In this document: in pieces, positions 1-5,568 of the stretch
Layout of the letters: every line of letters starts with the position of its first letter
Position numbering within the stretch: position 1 is the stretch's first letter
Made by a program: the position numbers and the translations under genes
Assembly (NCBI GenBank): GCA_002363695.1
Contig: DEWO01000163.1
Span: forward strand, 13,262-22,350
Direction: 5' to 3'
DNA length: 9,089 nt
Origin: Prevotella sp. UBA3208
GTDB taxonomy: Bacteria; Bacteroidota; Bacteroidia; Bacteroidales; Bacteroidaceae
Notes under the pieces: generated by a model
Databases searched by the model: none
Told to the model about the DNA's origin: nothing
What the model saw: only the letters and a program-made list of their open reading frames with translations

Positions 1-32
1 ACATATCGAAACATCATCCAAAACAAAGAAGA

Positions 33-944
33 ATGACCTCAGAAAATATCACTCAGGACTCGCTGAAGGCTTGGCTGTTGGCAGCACGCCCCAAGACACT
101 CTCCGGAGCTGCCGTTCCCGTCATGATTGGCGTGGCACTGGCTTTTGTCGACGCTCAAGAGTATGGTGACGATGTGTTCAGCTGGATAGCAGCCGCACTC
201 TGTCTGCTGTTTGCCTTCATCATGCAGATTGATGCAAACTTCGTCAACGACTTCTTCGACTACACCAAGGGCAACGATGACAGTGCCTCACGCTTAGGCC
301 CCCTGAGGGCATGTACGCAGGGCTGGGTCAAGATAGACTCCATGAAGCAAGCCATTGCGTCCACTACCGTGCTAGCATGTCTGGTGGGACTGCCGTTGGT
401 TTACTACGGAGGGCTGGAGATGATCCTGGTGGGACTGCTGTGTGTGGTCTTCTGCTTCCTTTATACCACCCACTTGTCATACATCGGATTGGGCGACGTG
501 CTGGTGCTGGTGTTCTTCGGCATCGTACCGGTTTGCTGCACCTATTATGTCCAGCTGCATACGCTGACGTGGCAAGTATTCATAGCTTCTGTCGCATGTG
601 GACTGGTCATTGACGGACTACTCATTGTCAACAACTACCGTGACCGCTATAATGACGAGCGCGACGGGAAGATGACCTTGGTGGTCAGAATCGGCAGCGA
701 GGCCACCGAATGGCTTTACCTCATATTGGGAATTGCTGCCTGCCTGCTGGGAGTGGTATTCTGGCTGAACGGCCACGTGCTGGCCTTCGTGCTACCCTTG
801 ATTTACCTGCTGATGCACGTTTACACTTGGCTCAAGTTGCGGCGCATCAACTTCGGCAGACAGCTGAACGAGTGTCTGGGCGAGACGGCACGCAATATGT
901 TCGTCTACGGACTGACGGTTGCCCTGGGCTTGCTGCTGATTTAA
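33..944 (+). CDS. menA: 1,4-dihydroxy-2-naphthoate polyprenyltransferase (MenA, UbiA superfamily)
   Basis: Integral membrane enzyme that should attach a polyprenyl chain to 1,4-dihydroxy-2-naphthoate, giving demethylmenaquinone, the next-to-last step of menaquinone synthesis. The 303-residue protein is almost entirely hydrophobic helices, as expected for UbiA-type transferases. Both Asp-rich prenyl-diphosphate/Mg2+ motifs are visible: NDFFD at residues 72-76 followed by KGND (79-82), and NNYRDRYNDERDGK at 200-213 followed by TLVVRIG (215-221). The second block, with its GK-TL ending, is characteristic of MenA rather than UbiA. The ATG at 33 is preceded by an A/G-rich leader (AAAGAAGA), normal for Bacteroidetes. 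The product of menG at 4070 would methylate the MenA product, so two consecutive steps are encoded in the same window. The gene is convergent with a small membrane ORF, with only 11 bases between stop codons. No promoter is visible in the 32 bases upstream, so it may be the last gene of an operon entering from the left. Confidence 0.93.
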   Translation: MTSENITQDSLKAWLLAARPKTLSGAAVPVMIGVALAFVDAQEYGDDVFSWIAAALCLLFAFIMQIDANFVNDFFDYTKGNDDSASRLGPLRACTQGWVKIDSMKQAIASTTVLACLVGLPLVYYGGLEMILVGLLCVVFCFLYTTHLSYIGLGDVLVLVFFGIVPVCCTYYVQLHTLTWQVFIASVACGLVIDGLLIVNNYRDRYNDERDGKMTLVVRIGSEATEWLYLILGIAACLLGVVFWLNGHVLAFVLPLIYLLMHVYTWLKLRRINFGRQLNECLGETARNMFVYGLTVALGLLLI

Positions 945-955
945 CCCCGCAACCT

Positions 956-1108
956 TTACTTGATGTAGAGCCAATAGATGGCTACGGCAGCAACGATGAG
1001 GACTATGGTGACCACACTCTTAATCATGCACGAGGCCACCTTCTTCACCACCAGGAATCCGATGACAATCAAGGCCAGAATGGCCAGATAAGAACTTAAG
1101 TTTTCCAT
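956..1108 (-). CDS. Small membrane protein, 50 residues, function unknown
   Basis: A short ORF on the minus strand, from ATG (1106-1108) to TAA (956-958). The product is 50 residues and strongly amphipathic in layout: a short polar N-terminus (MENLSS), a hydrophobic stretch at about 7-21, a basic KKVASCMIK linker at 22-30, a second hydrophobic stretch at about 31-47, and a C-terminal YIK. That predicts a two-helix hairpin in the inner membrane with a positively charged loop. It lies 25 bases downstream of the pseudouridine synthase stop, on the same strand, with an A-rich leader (AAATAGAAA) directly before the ATG, so it is probably the second gene of a two-gene transcript from the promoter at 2053-2084. 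A random ORF of this size would rarely be so cleanly bipartite in hydrophobicity, which favours a real gene. I do not recognise a family and assign no function. Its stop faces the menA stop across 11 bases. Confidence 0.68.
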   Translation of the reverse strand: MENLSSYLAILALIVIGFLVVKKVASCMIKSVVTIVLIVAAVAIYWLYIK

Positions 1109-1117
1109 TTTCTATTT

Positions 1118-1136
1118 AACTTTCAACTCTCAACTA
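1118..1136. repeat. Short 7-base periodic array in the gap after the pseudouridine synthase
   Basis: On the + strand the gap reads AACTTTC, AACTCTC, AACTA: two and a half units with a 7-base period. The last bases form the stop codon (CTA, i.e. TAG on the minus strand) of the pseudouridine synthase gene. The same unit family (AACTNTC) recurs at 4034-4065 after purC, but there it lies on the coding strand, whereas here it is on the template strand. Function unknown. Confidence 0.7.
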
Positions 1137-2024
1137 CTTAAAAAGGTGCCTGAACGTAGCAGGCACAGGTGTCTCGAACTCCATGGGTTGTCGTGTGACG
1201 GGGTGATAGAAGCACAACAGCCAGGCATGTAGACAAAGACGATGCAAGGGGTCGTCGCCATTACCATATTTCGGGTCACCACACACGGGATGTCCCATAT
1301 CTGCCGCATGAACGCGAATCTGGTTCTTGCGTCCCGTCTCCAGTTTGAACTCCACCAGGGAATGCTCCGTGGTCCGGTCCATCACATGGAAGTGCGTAAC
1401 GGCATATTTACCTCCATTATCCACCGGTGAGGAATAGGTCACATAGGCCTTATTGTCTTTCAGCCAGTTGGCAATGGTACCTTCGTCCTGCTCCATCTCG
1501 CCACTCAGCACAGCCACATAGCGTCGGTCGTACACTATCTCATGCCAGTTGTGCTCCAGTGCCTGCTCTGTATCCATATCCTTGGCATAGACCATCAGCC
1601 CTGACGTGTCTCTGTCCAGCCGGTGCACCACGTGTGCCGTGCAGTTCTGACGCGATTTCTTGAAATAGTCATCCAATACGGCCTTGACATTCAGCGTGGA
1701 ATGACCGGCAGCCATCGACAGGATGCCTGGCTGCTTCTCTACGACGATAAGCCAGCGGTCCTCATAGACAATCTTCACATAACGGCTACGGAAGGGCTGC
1801 TGGTTGCGCTTGGTCTTCGACACCGCCACCTTCATACCCGGCTTCAGCAGGTAGTCAAACTGCGTCACCGTCTTGCCATTCACCTTGATGCCCTGTCCCT
1901 GCAAGGTTTGCTTGACCTTGGTGCGGCTCTGGTGGACATTCTCCAGCAGGAATTCCAGCAACGGCTGTTCCTGACTGACTGTCAGATGCTCATATTCTCC
2001 CTGTGCATTCGTATTATATCTCAT
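1134..2024 (-). CDS. RluA-family RNA pseudouridine synthase with N-terminal S4 domain
   Basis: Isomerises uridine to pseudouridine in RNA, most likely 23S rRNA; the exact target cannot be read from sequence. The 296-residue protein starts with an S4-like RNA-binding region (about 14-70, including LLEFLLENV, SRTKVKQTLQ and IKVNGKTV). The catalytic pseudouridine synthase domain follows. Its hallmark HRLDRDTSGL is at 134-143, with D137 as the predicted catalytic aspartate. The GRKNQIRVHAADMGHPVCGD block at 231-250 is the conserved C-terminal motif of the RluA/RluC/RluD group. I chose ATG at 2024 (MRYNTNAQ) over an in-frame TTG at 2036: the predicted transcription start near 2047 leaves a normal leader of about 23 bases for the ATG, and TTG starts are rare. 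Transcription is leftward from a promoter shared back to back with phoH, and the small membrane ORF follows 25 bases after the stop. A specific rlu letter is not justified. Confidence 0.92.
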   Translation of the reverse strand: MRYNTNAQGEYEHLTVSQEQPLLEFLLENVHQSRTKVKQTLQGQGIKVNGKTVTQFDYLLKPGMKVAVSKTKRNQQPFRSRYVKIVYEDRWLIVVEKQPGILSMAAGHSTLNVKAVLDDYFKKSRQNCTAHVVHRLDRDTSGLMVYAKDMDTEQALEHNWHEIVYDRRYVAVLSGEMEQDEGTIANWLKDNKAYVTYSSPVDNGGKYAVTHFHVMDRTTEHSLVEFKLETGRKNQIRVHAADMGHPVCGDPKYGNGDDPLHRLCLHAWLLCFYHPVTRQPMEFETPVPATFRHLFK

Positions 2025-2052
2025 AACAGCAAGCAAAGTTACTTATGGGCTG

Positions 2053-2084
2053 CAAAGGTACTAATATTATTTGAATTAGACAAA
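2053..2084 (-). promoter_or_regulatory. Bacteroidetes-type promoter for the pseudouridine synthase gene
   Basis: On the minus strand, TTTG (complement of 2081-2084) is followed by exactly 20 bases and then TACCTTTG (complement of 2053-2060). This matches the known Bacteroidetes consensus of a -33 TTTG and a -7 TAnnTTTG. The predicted transcription start is near 2047, about 23 bases before the ATG at 2024. It is a mirror image of the rightward promoter at 2087-2118. Confidence 0.85.
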
Positions 2085-2090
2085 TATTTG
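2081..2090. promoter_or_regulatory. Perfect palindrome CAAATATTTG holding both -33 boxes
   Basis: Ten-base perfect palindrome whose left arm (CAAA) is the -33 box of the leftward promoter and whose right arm (TTTG) is the -33 box of the rightward promoter. Each arm is exactly 20 bases from its own -7 box. The two -33 boxes are only two bases apart, so one sigma factor binding here should exclude the other, or a symmetric regulator could block both. This is direct observation of sequence; the competition model is inference. Confidence 0.8.
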
Positions 2091-2118
2091 GTGGTTTCAA
2101 ATTAAATTCGTACCTTTG
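2087..2118 (+). promoter_or_regulatory. Bacteroidetes-type promoter for phoH and the downstream operon
   Basis: TTTG at 2087-2090, a 20-base spacer, then TACCTTTG at 2111-2118, matching the Bacteroidetes primary-sigma consensus. The predicted start of transcription is near 2125, giving a leader of about 17 bases before the phoH GTG at 2142. It is the only clear promoter I can see for the long rightward run of genes. Confidence 0.87.
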
Positions 2119-2141
2119 CGGACAATTAACACTAAACGTAC

Positions 2142-3110
2142 GTGATAGAGAAGCATATTGTATTAGAGGACATCGACCCTGTGGTGTTCTATGGAATCGG
2201 AAATCAGCACTTACAGATGCTACGGGCTCTATACCCGAAGCTGCGCATCGTGGCACGCGACAACGTCATCCGCATCCTGGGAGACGAGGAACAGATGGCA
2301 GCCTTCGAGGAAGCTACGGAGAAGCTGCGCCAGCACGTGCTCCGGTTCAATGCGCTGAAAGAGGAAGACATTCTGGACATCGTGAAGGGCCACCGCACCA
2401 AGGACGACGTCCCCGAGGGGGTGGTCTGCTACTCCATGTCGGGCCGTGCCATCAAGCCCCGTTCGGAAAACCAGCAGCGGCTCATCGATGCCTACCGAGA
2501 GAACGACATGGTGTTTGCCGTAGGACCTGCAGGAACGGGCAAGACCTATCTCTCCATCGCGCTGGCCGTACGAGCCCTCAAGGAAAAGACGGCCAAGAAA
2601 ATCATCCTTTCGCGCCCTGCCGTAGAGGCTGGCGAGAAGCTGGGGTTCCTGCCGGGCGACATGAAGGACAAGATAGACCCCTACTTGCAGCCGCTGTACG
2701 ACGCGCTGGAAGATATGCTGCCGCAGGTGAAGCTGCAGGAGATGATGGACCACCACGTCATTCAGATTGCCCCGCTGGCTTTCATGCGCGGACGTACTTT
2801 GAGCGATGCCGTGGTCATTCTGGACGAGGCACAGAATACGACTCCCCAGCAAATCCGCATGTTCCTCACCCGCATGGGATGGAACACCAAGATGATTATC
2901 ACGGGCGACATGACGCAGATAGACCTGCCCCGCTCGCAGAAGAGCGGCCTCGTGGAGGCTTTGCAGATTCTCAGCGGCGTCGAGGGTATTGGCGTGGTGG
3001 AACTGGACCGCAAGGACATCGTACGCCACAAACTCGTCACCCGCATTGTCAACGCATACGAAAGATTTGATAAAAACAACAATAGCAATGAAAGCATTAA
3101 CAAAGACTGA
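2142..3110 (+). CDS. phoH: PhoH family ATPase (PhoH-like, KH-type N-terminus)
   Basis: Cytoplasmic P-loop ATPase of the PhoH/YbeZ group, a family associated with RNA metabolism and, through its frequent YbeY partner, with rRNA processing; the exact activity is unsettled. The product is 322 residues. An N-terminal region of about 1-75 resembles the family's KH-like part ([17 protein letters not shown] at 32-48). The core follows: Walker A GPAGTGKT at 128-135, [16 protein letters not shown] in the middle, and Walker [10 protein letters not shown] at 224-232, then [11 protein letters not shown], another family signature. The start is GTG at 2142: no ATG is available upstream, an in-frame TAA lies at 2133, and [13 protein letters not shown] is the usual N-terminus of Bacteroidales PhoH. 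The last 23 bases overlap purC. The C-terminal tail ([13 protein letters not shown]) is polar and low in complexity and looks like a translated leader sequence of purC. Confidence 0.93.
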   Translation: MIEKHIVLEDIDPVVFYGIGNQHLQMLRALYPKLRIVARDNVIRILGDEEQMAAFEEATEKLRQHVLRFNALKEEDILDIVKGHRTKDDVPEGVVCYSMSGRAIKPRSENQQRLIDAYRENDMVFAVGPAGTGKTYLSIALAVRALKEKTAKKIILSRPAVEAGEKLGFLPGDMKDKIDPYLQPLYDALEDMLPQVKLQEMMDHHVIQIAPLAFMRGRTLSDAVVILDEAQNTTPQQIRMFLTRMGWNTKMIITGDMTQIDLPRSQKSGLVEALQILSGVEGIGVVELDRKDIVRHKLVTRIVNAYERFDKNNNSNESINKD

Positions 3111-4035
3111 CTTCAACTTTGAAGGACAAAAGAGCGTGTACCACGGTAAGGTGCGCGATGTGTATAACATCAACGATGACCTGATGGTGATGGTGGCAAC
3201 GGACCGCATATCGGCCTTCGACGTCATCCTGCCCAAGGGCATCCCCTACAAGGGACAGGTTCTGAACCAGATTGCAGCCAAGTTCCTTGATGCCACGACC
3301 GACATCTGCCCCAACTGGAAACTGGCTACTCCCGACCCCATGGTTACCGTCGGTCTGAAGTGCGAGGGTTTCCGTGTGGAGATGATTATCCGCAGCATCC
3401 TGACCGGCTCTGCCTGGCGCGAATACAAGAACGGCTGCCGCGAGCTGTGTGGTGTCAAACTGCCCGACGGCATGAAGGAGAACGAACGTTTCCCCGAACC
3501 TATCATCACTCCGACGACCAAGGCTGACGAGGGTCACGACATGAACATCTCGAAGGAAGAAATCATTGCCCAGGGTTTGGTATCTGCCGAGGACTATGCC
3601 GTCATGGAGGACTATACCCGCAAGATTTTTGCCCGTGGTCAGGAGATTGCCGCCAAGCGCGGACTCATCCTCGTGGACACCAAATATGAGTTCGGCAAGC
3701 GCGACGGCAAGGTCTATCTCATCGACGAGATTCACACCCCTGACTCCAGCCGCTACTTCTACGCCGACGGCTACGAGGAGAAACTGGCTAAAGGCGAGCC
3801 TCAGCGCCAGCTGTCAAAGGAGTTCGTGCGCCAGTGGCTCATTGAGCACAACTTCATGAACGAACCCGGACAGCAGATGCCTGAGATTACCGACGAGTAT
3901 GCCGAGAGTGTTTCCGAACGCTACATCGAGCTCTACGAGCACATCACCGGTGAGCGTTTCGAGAAGGCTGCTGACAATGCCGACCTGGCTCAGCGCATCG
4001 AGCAGAACGTCAGCGCCTGGCTCGCCACCCGCTAA
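3088..4035 (+). CDS. purC: Phosphoribosylaminoimidazole-succinocarboxamide synthase (SAICAR synthetase)
   Basis: Cytosolic enzyme of de novo purine synthesis that joins CAIR and aspartate with ATP to give SAICAR. The 315-residue protein is of the longer PurC type. Visible motifs are [10 protein letters not shown] (18-27, nucleotide-binding start of the family), [19 protein letters not shown] (38-56), [12 protein letters not shown] (140-151), [12 protein letters not shown] (193-204) and [14 protein letters not shown] (211-224). The ATG at 3088 is chosen because [21 protein letters not shown] is a normal PurC N-terminus. Upstream in-frame codons back to 2989 lie inside phoH and give an unrelated sequence. 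The start is nested in the end of phoH (23-base overlap), so the two genes are probably translationally coupled, although the leader is A-rich (AACAACAATAGCA) without a Shine-Dalgarno site. A 7-base periodic array begins at its TAA and runs to the menG start. Confidence 0.97.
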   Translation: MKALTKTDFNFEGQKSVYHGKVRDVYNINDDLMVMVATDRISAFDVILPKGIPYKGQVLNQIAAKFLDATTDICPNWKLATPDPMVTVGLKCEGFRVEMIIRSILTGSAWREYKNGCRELCGVKLPDGMKENERFPEPIITPTTKADEGHDMNISKEEIIAQGLVSAEDYAVMEDYTRKIFARGQEIAAKRGLILVDTKYEFGKRDGKVYLIDEIHTPDSSRYFYADGYEEKLAKGEPQRQLSKEFVRQWLIEHNFMNEPGQQMPEITDEYAESVSERYIELYEHITGERFEKAADNADLAQRIEQNVSAWLATR

Positions 4036-4065
4036 CTGTCAACTCTCAACTGTCAACTGTCAACT
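4034..4065. repeat. 7-base tandem array (AACTGTC type) between purC and menG
   Basis: Four and a half units with a 7-base period: AACTGTC (4034-4040), AACTCTC (4041-4047), AACTGTC (4048-4054), AACTGTC (4055-4061) and AACT (4062-4065). The first two bases belong to the purC stop codon, and only AAAA separates the array from the menG ATG, so the array makes up practically the whole 34-base gap. The unit is related to the array at 1118-1136. Arrays of this kind look like a lineage-specific intergenic element; I know of no function. Confidence 0.9.
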
Positions 4066-4069
4066 AAAA

Positions 4070-4801
4070 ATGTACCAGCAAGAGACCATCAAGCCCTATA
4101 ACAACGGCGACAAAGCACAACAGGTGGAGCAGATGTTCGACAACATCGCCCCCACCTATGACACGCTGAACCATCGGCTCTCGTGGGACATCGACAAAGG
4201 CTGGCGGCGCAAGGCCATCCGACAGTTGCTGCCCTACCGTCCACAGCGTCTGCTTGACATCGCCACCGGCACAGGCGACTTTGCCATCCAGGCGGCCCGG
4301 ATGCTCCCTCAGGTCAGCATCAAGGCCGTGGACATCAGCGAGGGGATGATGGACATCGGGAGACAAAAGGTGGTCAAACTGGGACTGGACGCACAAATCA
4401 GCTTTGAGCGTCAGGACTGCATGAGCCTGACATACGAAGACAACACCTTCGATGCCGTGACAGCAGCTTTCGGCATACGCAACTTTGCCGACTTGGATTG
4501 CGGACTGGCAGAGATATGCCGGGTGCTCCGCAAGGGGGGACACCTCAGCATCGTTGAGCTGACCTCACCCGTGGCATTCCCCATGAAACAGCTGTTCCGC
4601 ATCTACAGCCACACCGTGCTGCCCCTGTACGGACGGCTCATCTCCAAGGACCAGTCGGCCTACTCATACCTGACCAAAACCATCGAAGCCTTCCCTCAGG
4701 GAGAACGGATGACAGACATCCTGAAGAAAGCCGGATTTTCTGAAGCCCGTTTCAAGCGGCTTACCTTTGGCATCTGCACCATGTATTTTGCAACTAAATA
4801 G
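4070..4801 (+). CDS. menG: Demethylmenaquinone methyltransferase (UbiE/MenG)
   Basis: SAM-dependent C-methyltransferase that converts demethylmenaquinone to menaquinone, the step after MenA. The protein is 243 residues, typical for the family. Motifs seen are [20 protein letters not shown] (23-42, UbiE signature), the SAM-binding motif [10 protein letters not shown] (61-70), AVDISEGMM (86-94), [11 protein letters not shown] (131-141), [17 protein letters not shown] (151-167) and [13 protein letters not shown] (197-209). Bacteroidales usually rely on menaquinone, so the substrate is presumed to be demethylmenaquinone rather than a ubiquinone precursor; the symbol ubiE is often used for the same protein. 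The ATG at 4070 is chosen because the upstream in-frame extension is the shadow of purC plus the repeat array. aroE follows after 13 bases. Confidence 0.95.
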   Translation: MYQQETIKPYNNGDKAQQVEQMFDNIAPTYDTLNHRLSWDIDKGWRRKAIRQLLPYRPQRLLDIATGTGDFAIQAARMLPQVSIKAVDISEGMMDIGRQKVVKLGLDAQISFERQDCMSLTYEDNTFDAVTAAFGIRNFADLDCGLAEICRVLRKGGHLSIVELTSPVAFPMKQLFRIYSHTVLPLYGRLISKDQSAYSYLTKTIEAFPQGERMTDILKKAGFSEARFKRLTFGICTMYFATK

Positions 4802-4807
4802 AAAGGA
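4802..4807 (+). promoter_or_regulatory. Possible Shine-Dalgarno site for aroE
   Basis: AAAGGA lies 7 bases before the aroE ATG at 4815. This is unusual here because the other starts in the window have A-rich leaders with no such site, which is typical of Bacteroidetes. It supports the choice of ATG at 4815 but could be coincidence. Confidence 0.45.
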
Positions 4808-4814
4808 TAGTATT

Positions 4815-5561
4815 ATGGAAAAGTACGGACTTATCGGATTCCCACTGGGACACTCGTTCTCCATCAGCTACTTCAACCAGAAGTTCCATGACGAGGACAT
4901 TGATGCCGTGTACGAGAACTTTGAGATTCCCACCATCGACAATCTCTCTGAAGTGCTGGACACCAACCCCGAACTGCGCGGGTTGAACGTCACCATCCCT
5001 TACAAGGAAAAAGTGTTGCCCTTCCTCGACAGCATCTCGCCCGAAGCACGTGCCATCGGTGCCGTCAACGTCATTCGCGTGACCCATCAGGGCAAGGACA
5101 TCAAGCTGAAGGGCTACAACTCTGACGTCATCGGCTTTACCAAGAGCATTGAACCCATGCTCGACAAGAAGTGGCACAAGAAGGCACTCATCCTGGGTAC
5201 CGGCGGTGCTTCCAAAGCCATTGACTACGGACTGCGCAACCTGGGACTGGAGACGGTTTTCGTCAGCCGCTACGAAAAGTCGGGCACCATTCAGTATGAC
5301 AAGATTACCCCCGACGTCGTCAGGGAGTACAACGTCATCGTCAACTGTACGCCCGTAGGCATGTACCCCAAAACGGAAGAGTGCCCGCCATTGCCCTACG
5401 AGGCTATGGATTCCCATACCATCCTCTACGACCTCATCTACAATCCTGACGAGACCCTGTTCATGAAGCGTGGCGCACAATATGGTGCCCAAACCAAGAA
5501 CGGGCTGGAGATGCTGCTGCTACAGGCTTTTTCCTCCTGGGAATTCTGGCACGAGAAGTAA
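4815..5561 (+). CDS. aroE: Shikimate dehydrogenase
   Basis: NADPH-dependent reduction of 3-dehydroshikimate to shikimate in the chorismate pathway, which feeds aromatic amino acids, folate and the menaquinone ring. At 248 residues it is somewhat shorter than E. coli AroE (272) but complete. The N-terminal substrate domain has YGLIGFPLGHSFSISYFN (4-21), NVTIPYKEKVLPFLD (58-72, catalytic Lys64), GAVNVI (82-87) and YNSDVIGF (101-108, catalytic-pair Asp104). The nucleotide-binding domain has LGTGGASKAI (127-136), followed by VNCTPVGMYP (176-185) and NGLEMLLLQAF (229-239). Conserved residues appear intact. The ATG at 4815 is 13 bases after the menG stop and has a plausible AAAGGA. The TPM-domain gene starts 7 bases after its stop. 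Confidence 0.95.
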   Translation: MEKYGLIGFPLGHSFSISYFNQKFHDEDIDAVYENFEIPTIDNLSEVLDTNPELRGLNVTIPYKEKVLPFLDSISPEARAIGAVNVIRVTHQGKDIKLKGYNSDVIGFTKSIEPMLDKKWHKKALILGTGGASKAIDYGLRNLGLETVFVSRYEKSGTIQYDKITPDVVREYNVIVNCTPVGMYPKTEECPPLPYEAMDSHTILYDLIYNPDETLFMKRGAQYGAQTKNGLEMLLLQAFSSWEFWHEK

Positions 5562-5568
5562 CAACGCT

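Noticed and set aside
917..954. GGTTGC (917-922) and GCAACC (949-954) as a terminator between menA and the microprotein
   Set aside because: Only six pairs around a 26-base loop and no T-tract; too weak to call.
2025..2036. TTG start at 2036 for the pseudouridine synthase
   Set aside because: ATG at 2024 is in frame four codons later, fits the promoter distance, and TTG starts are uncommon.
2989..3087. N-terminal extension of PurC upstream of the ATG at 3088
   Set aside because: The extra 33 residues are phoH read in another frame and do not resemble Pur[12 protein letters not shown] is the normal beginning.
2229..3242. Long minus-strand open frame (337 codons) opposite phoH and purC
   Set aside because: It lies wholly antisense to two well-recognised genes, has no recognisable domain and results from GC-rich third positions; no promoter or leader precedes it.
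4034..4065. CRISPR-like array
   Set aside because: Units are 7 bases with no spacers and no cas genes nearby; a simple tandem array.
3899..4069. N-terminal extension of MenG through the 7-base array
   Set aside because: The extension is out-of-frame purC plus translated repeat. Homologous sequence starts at the ATG at 4070.
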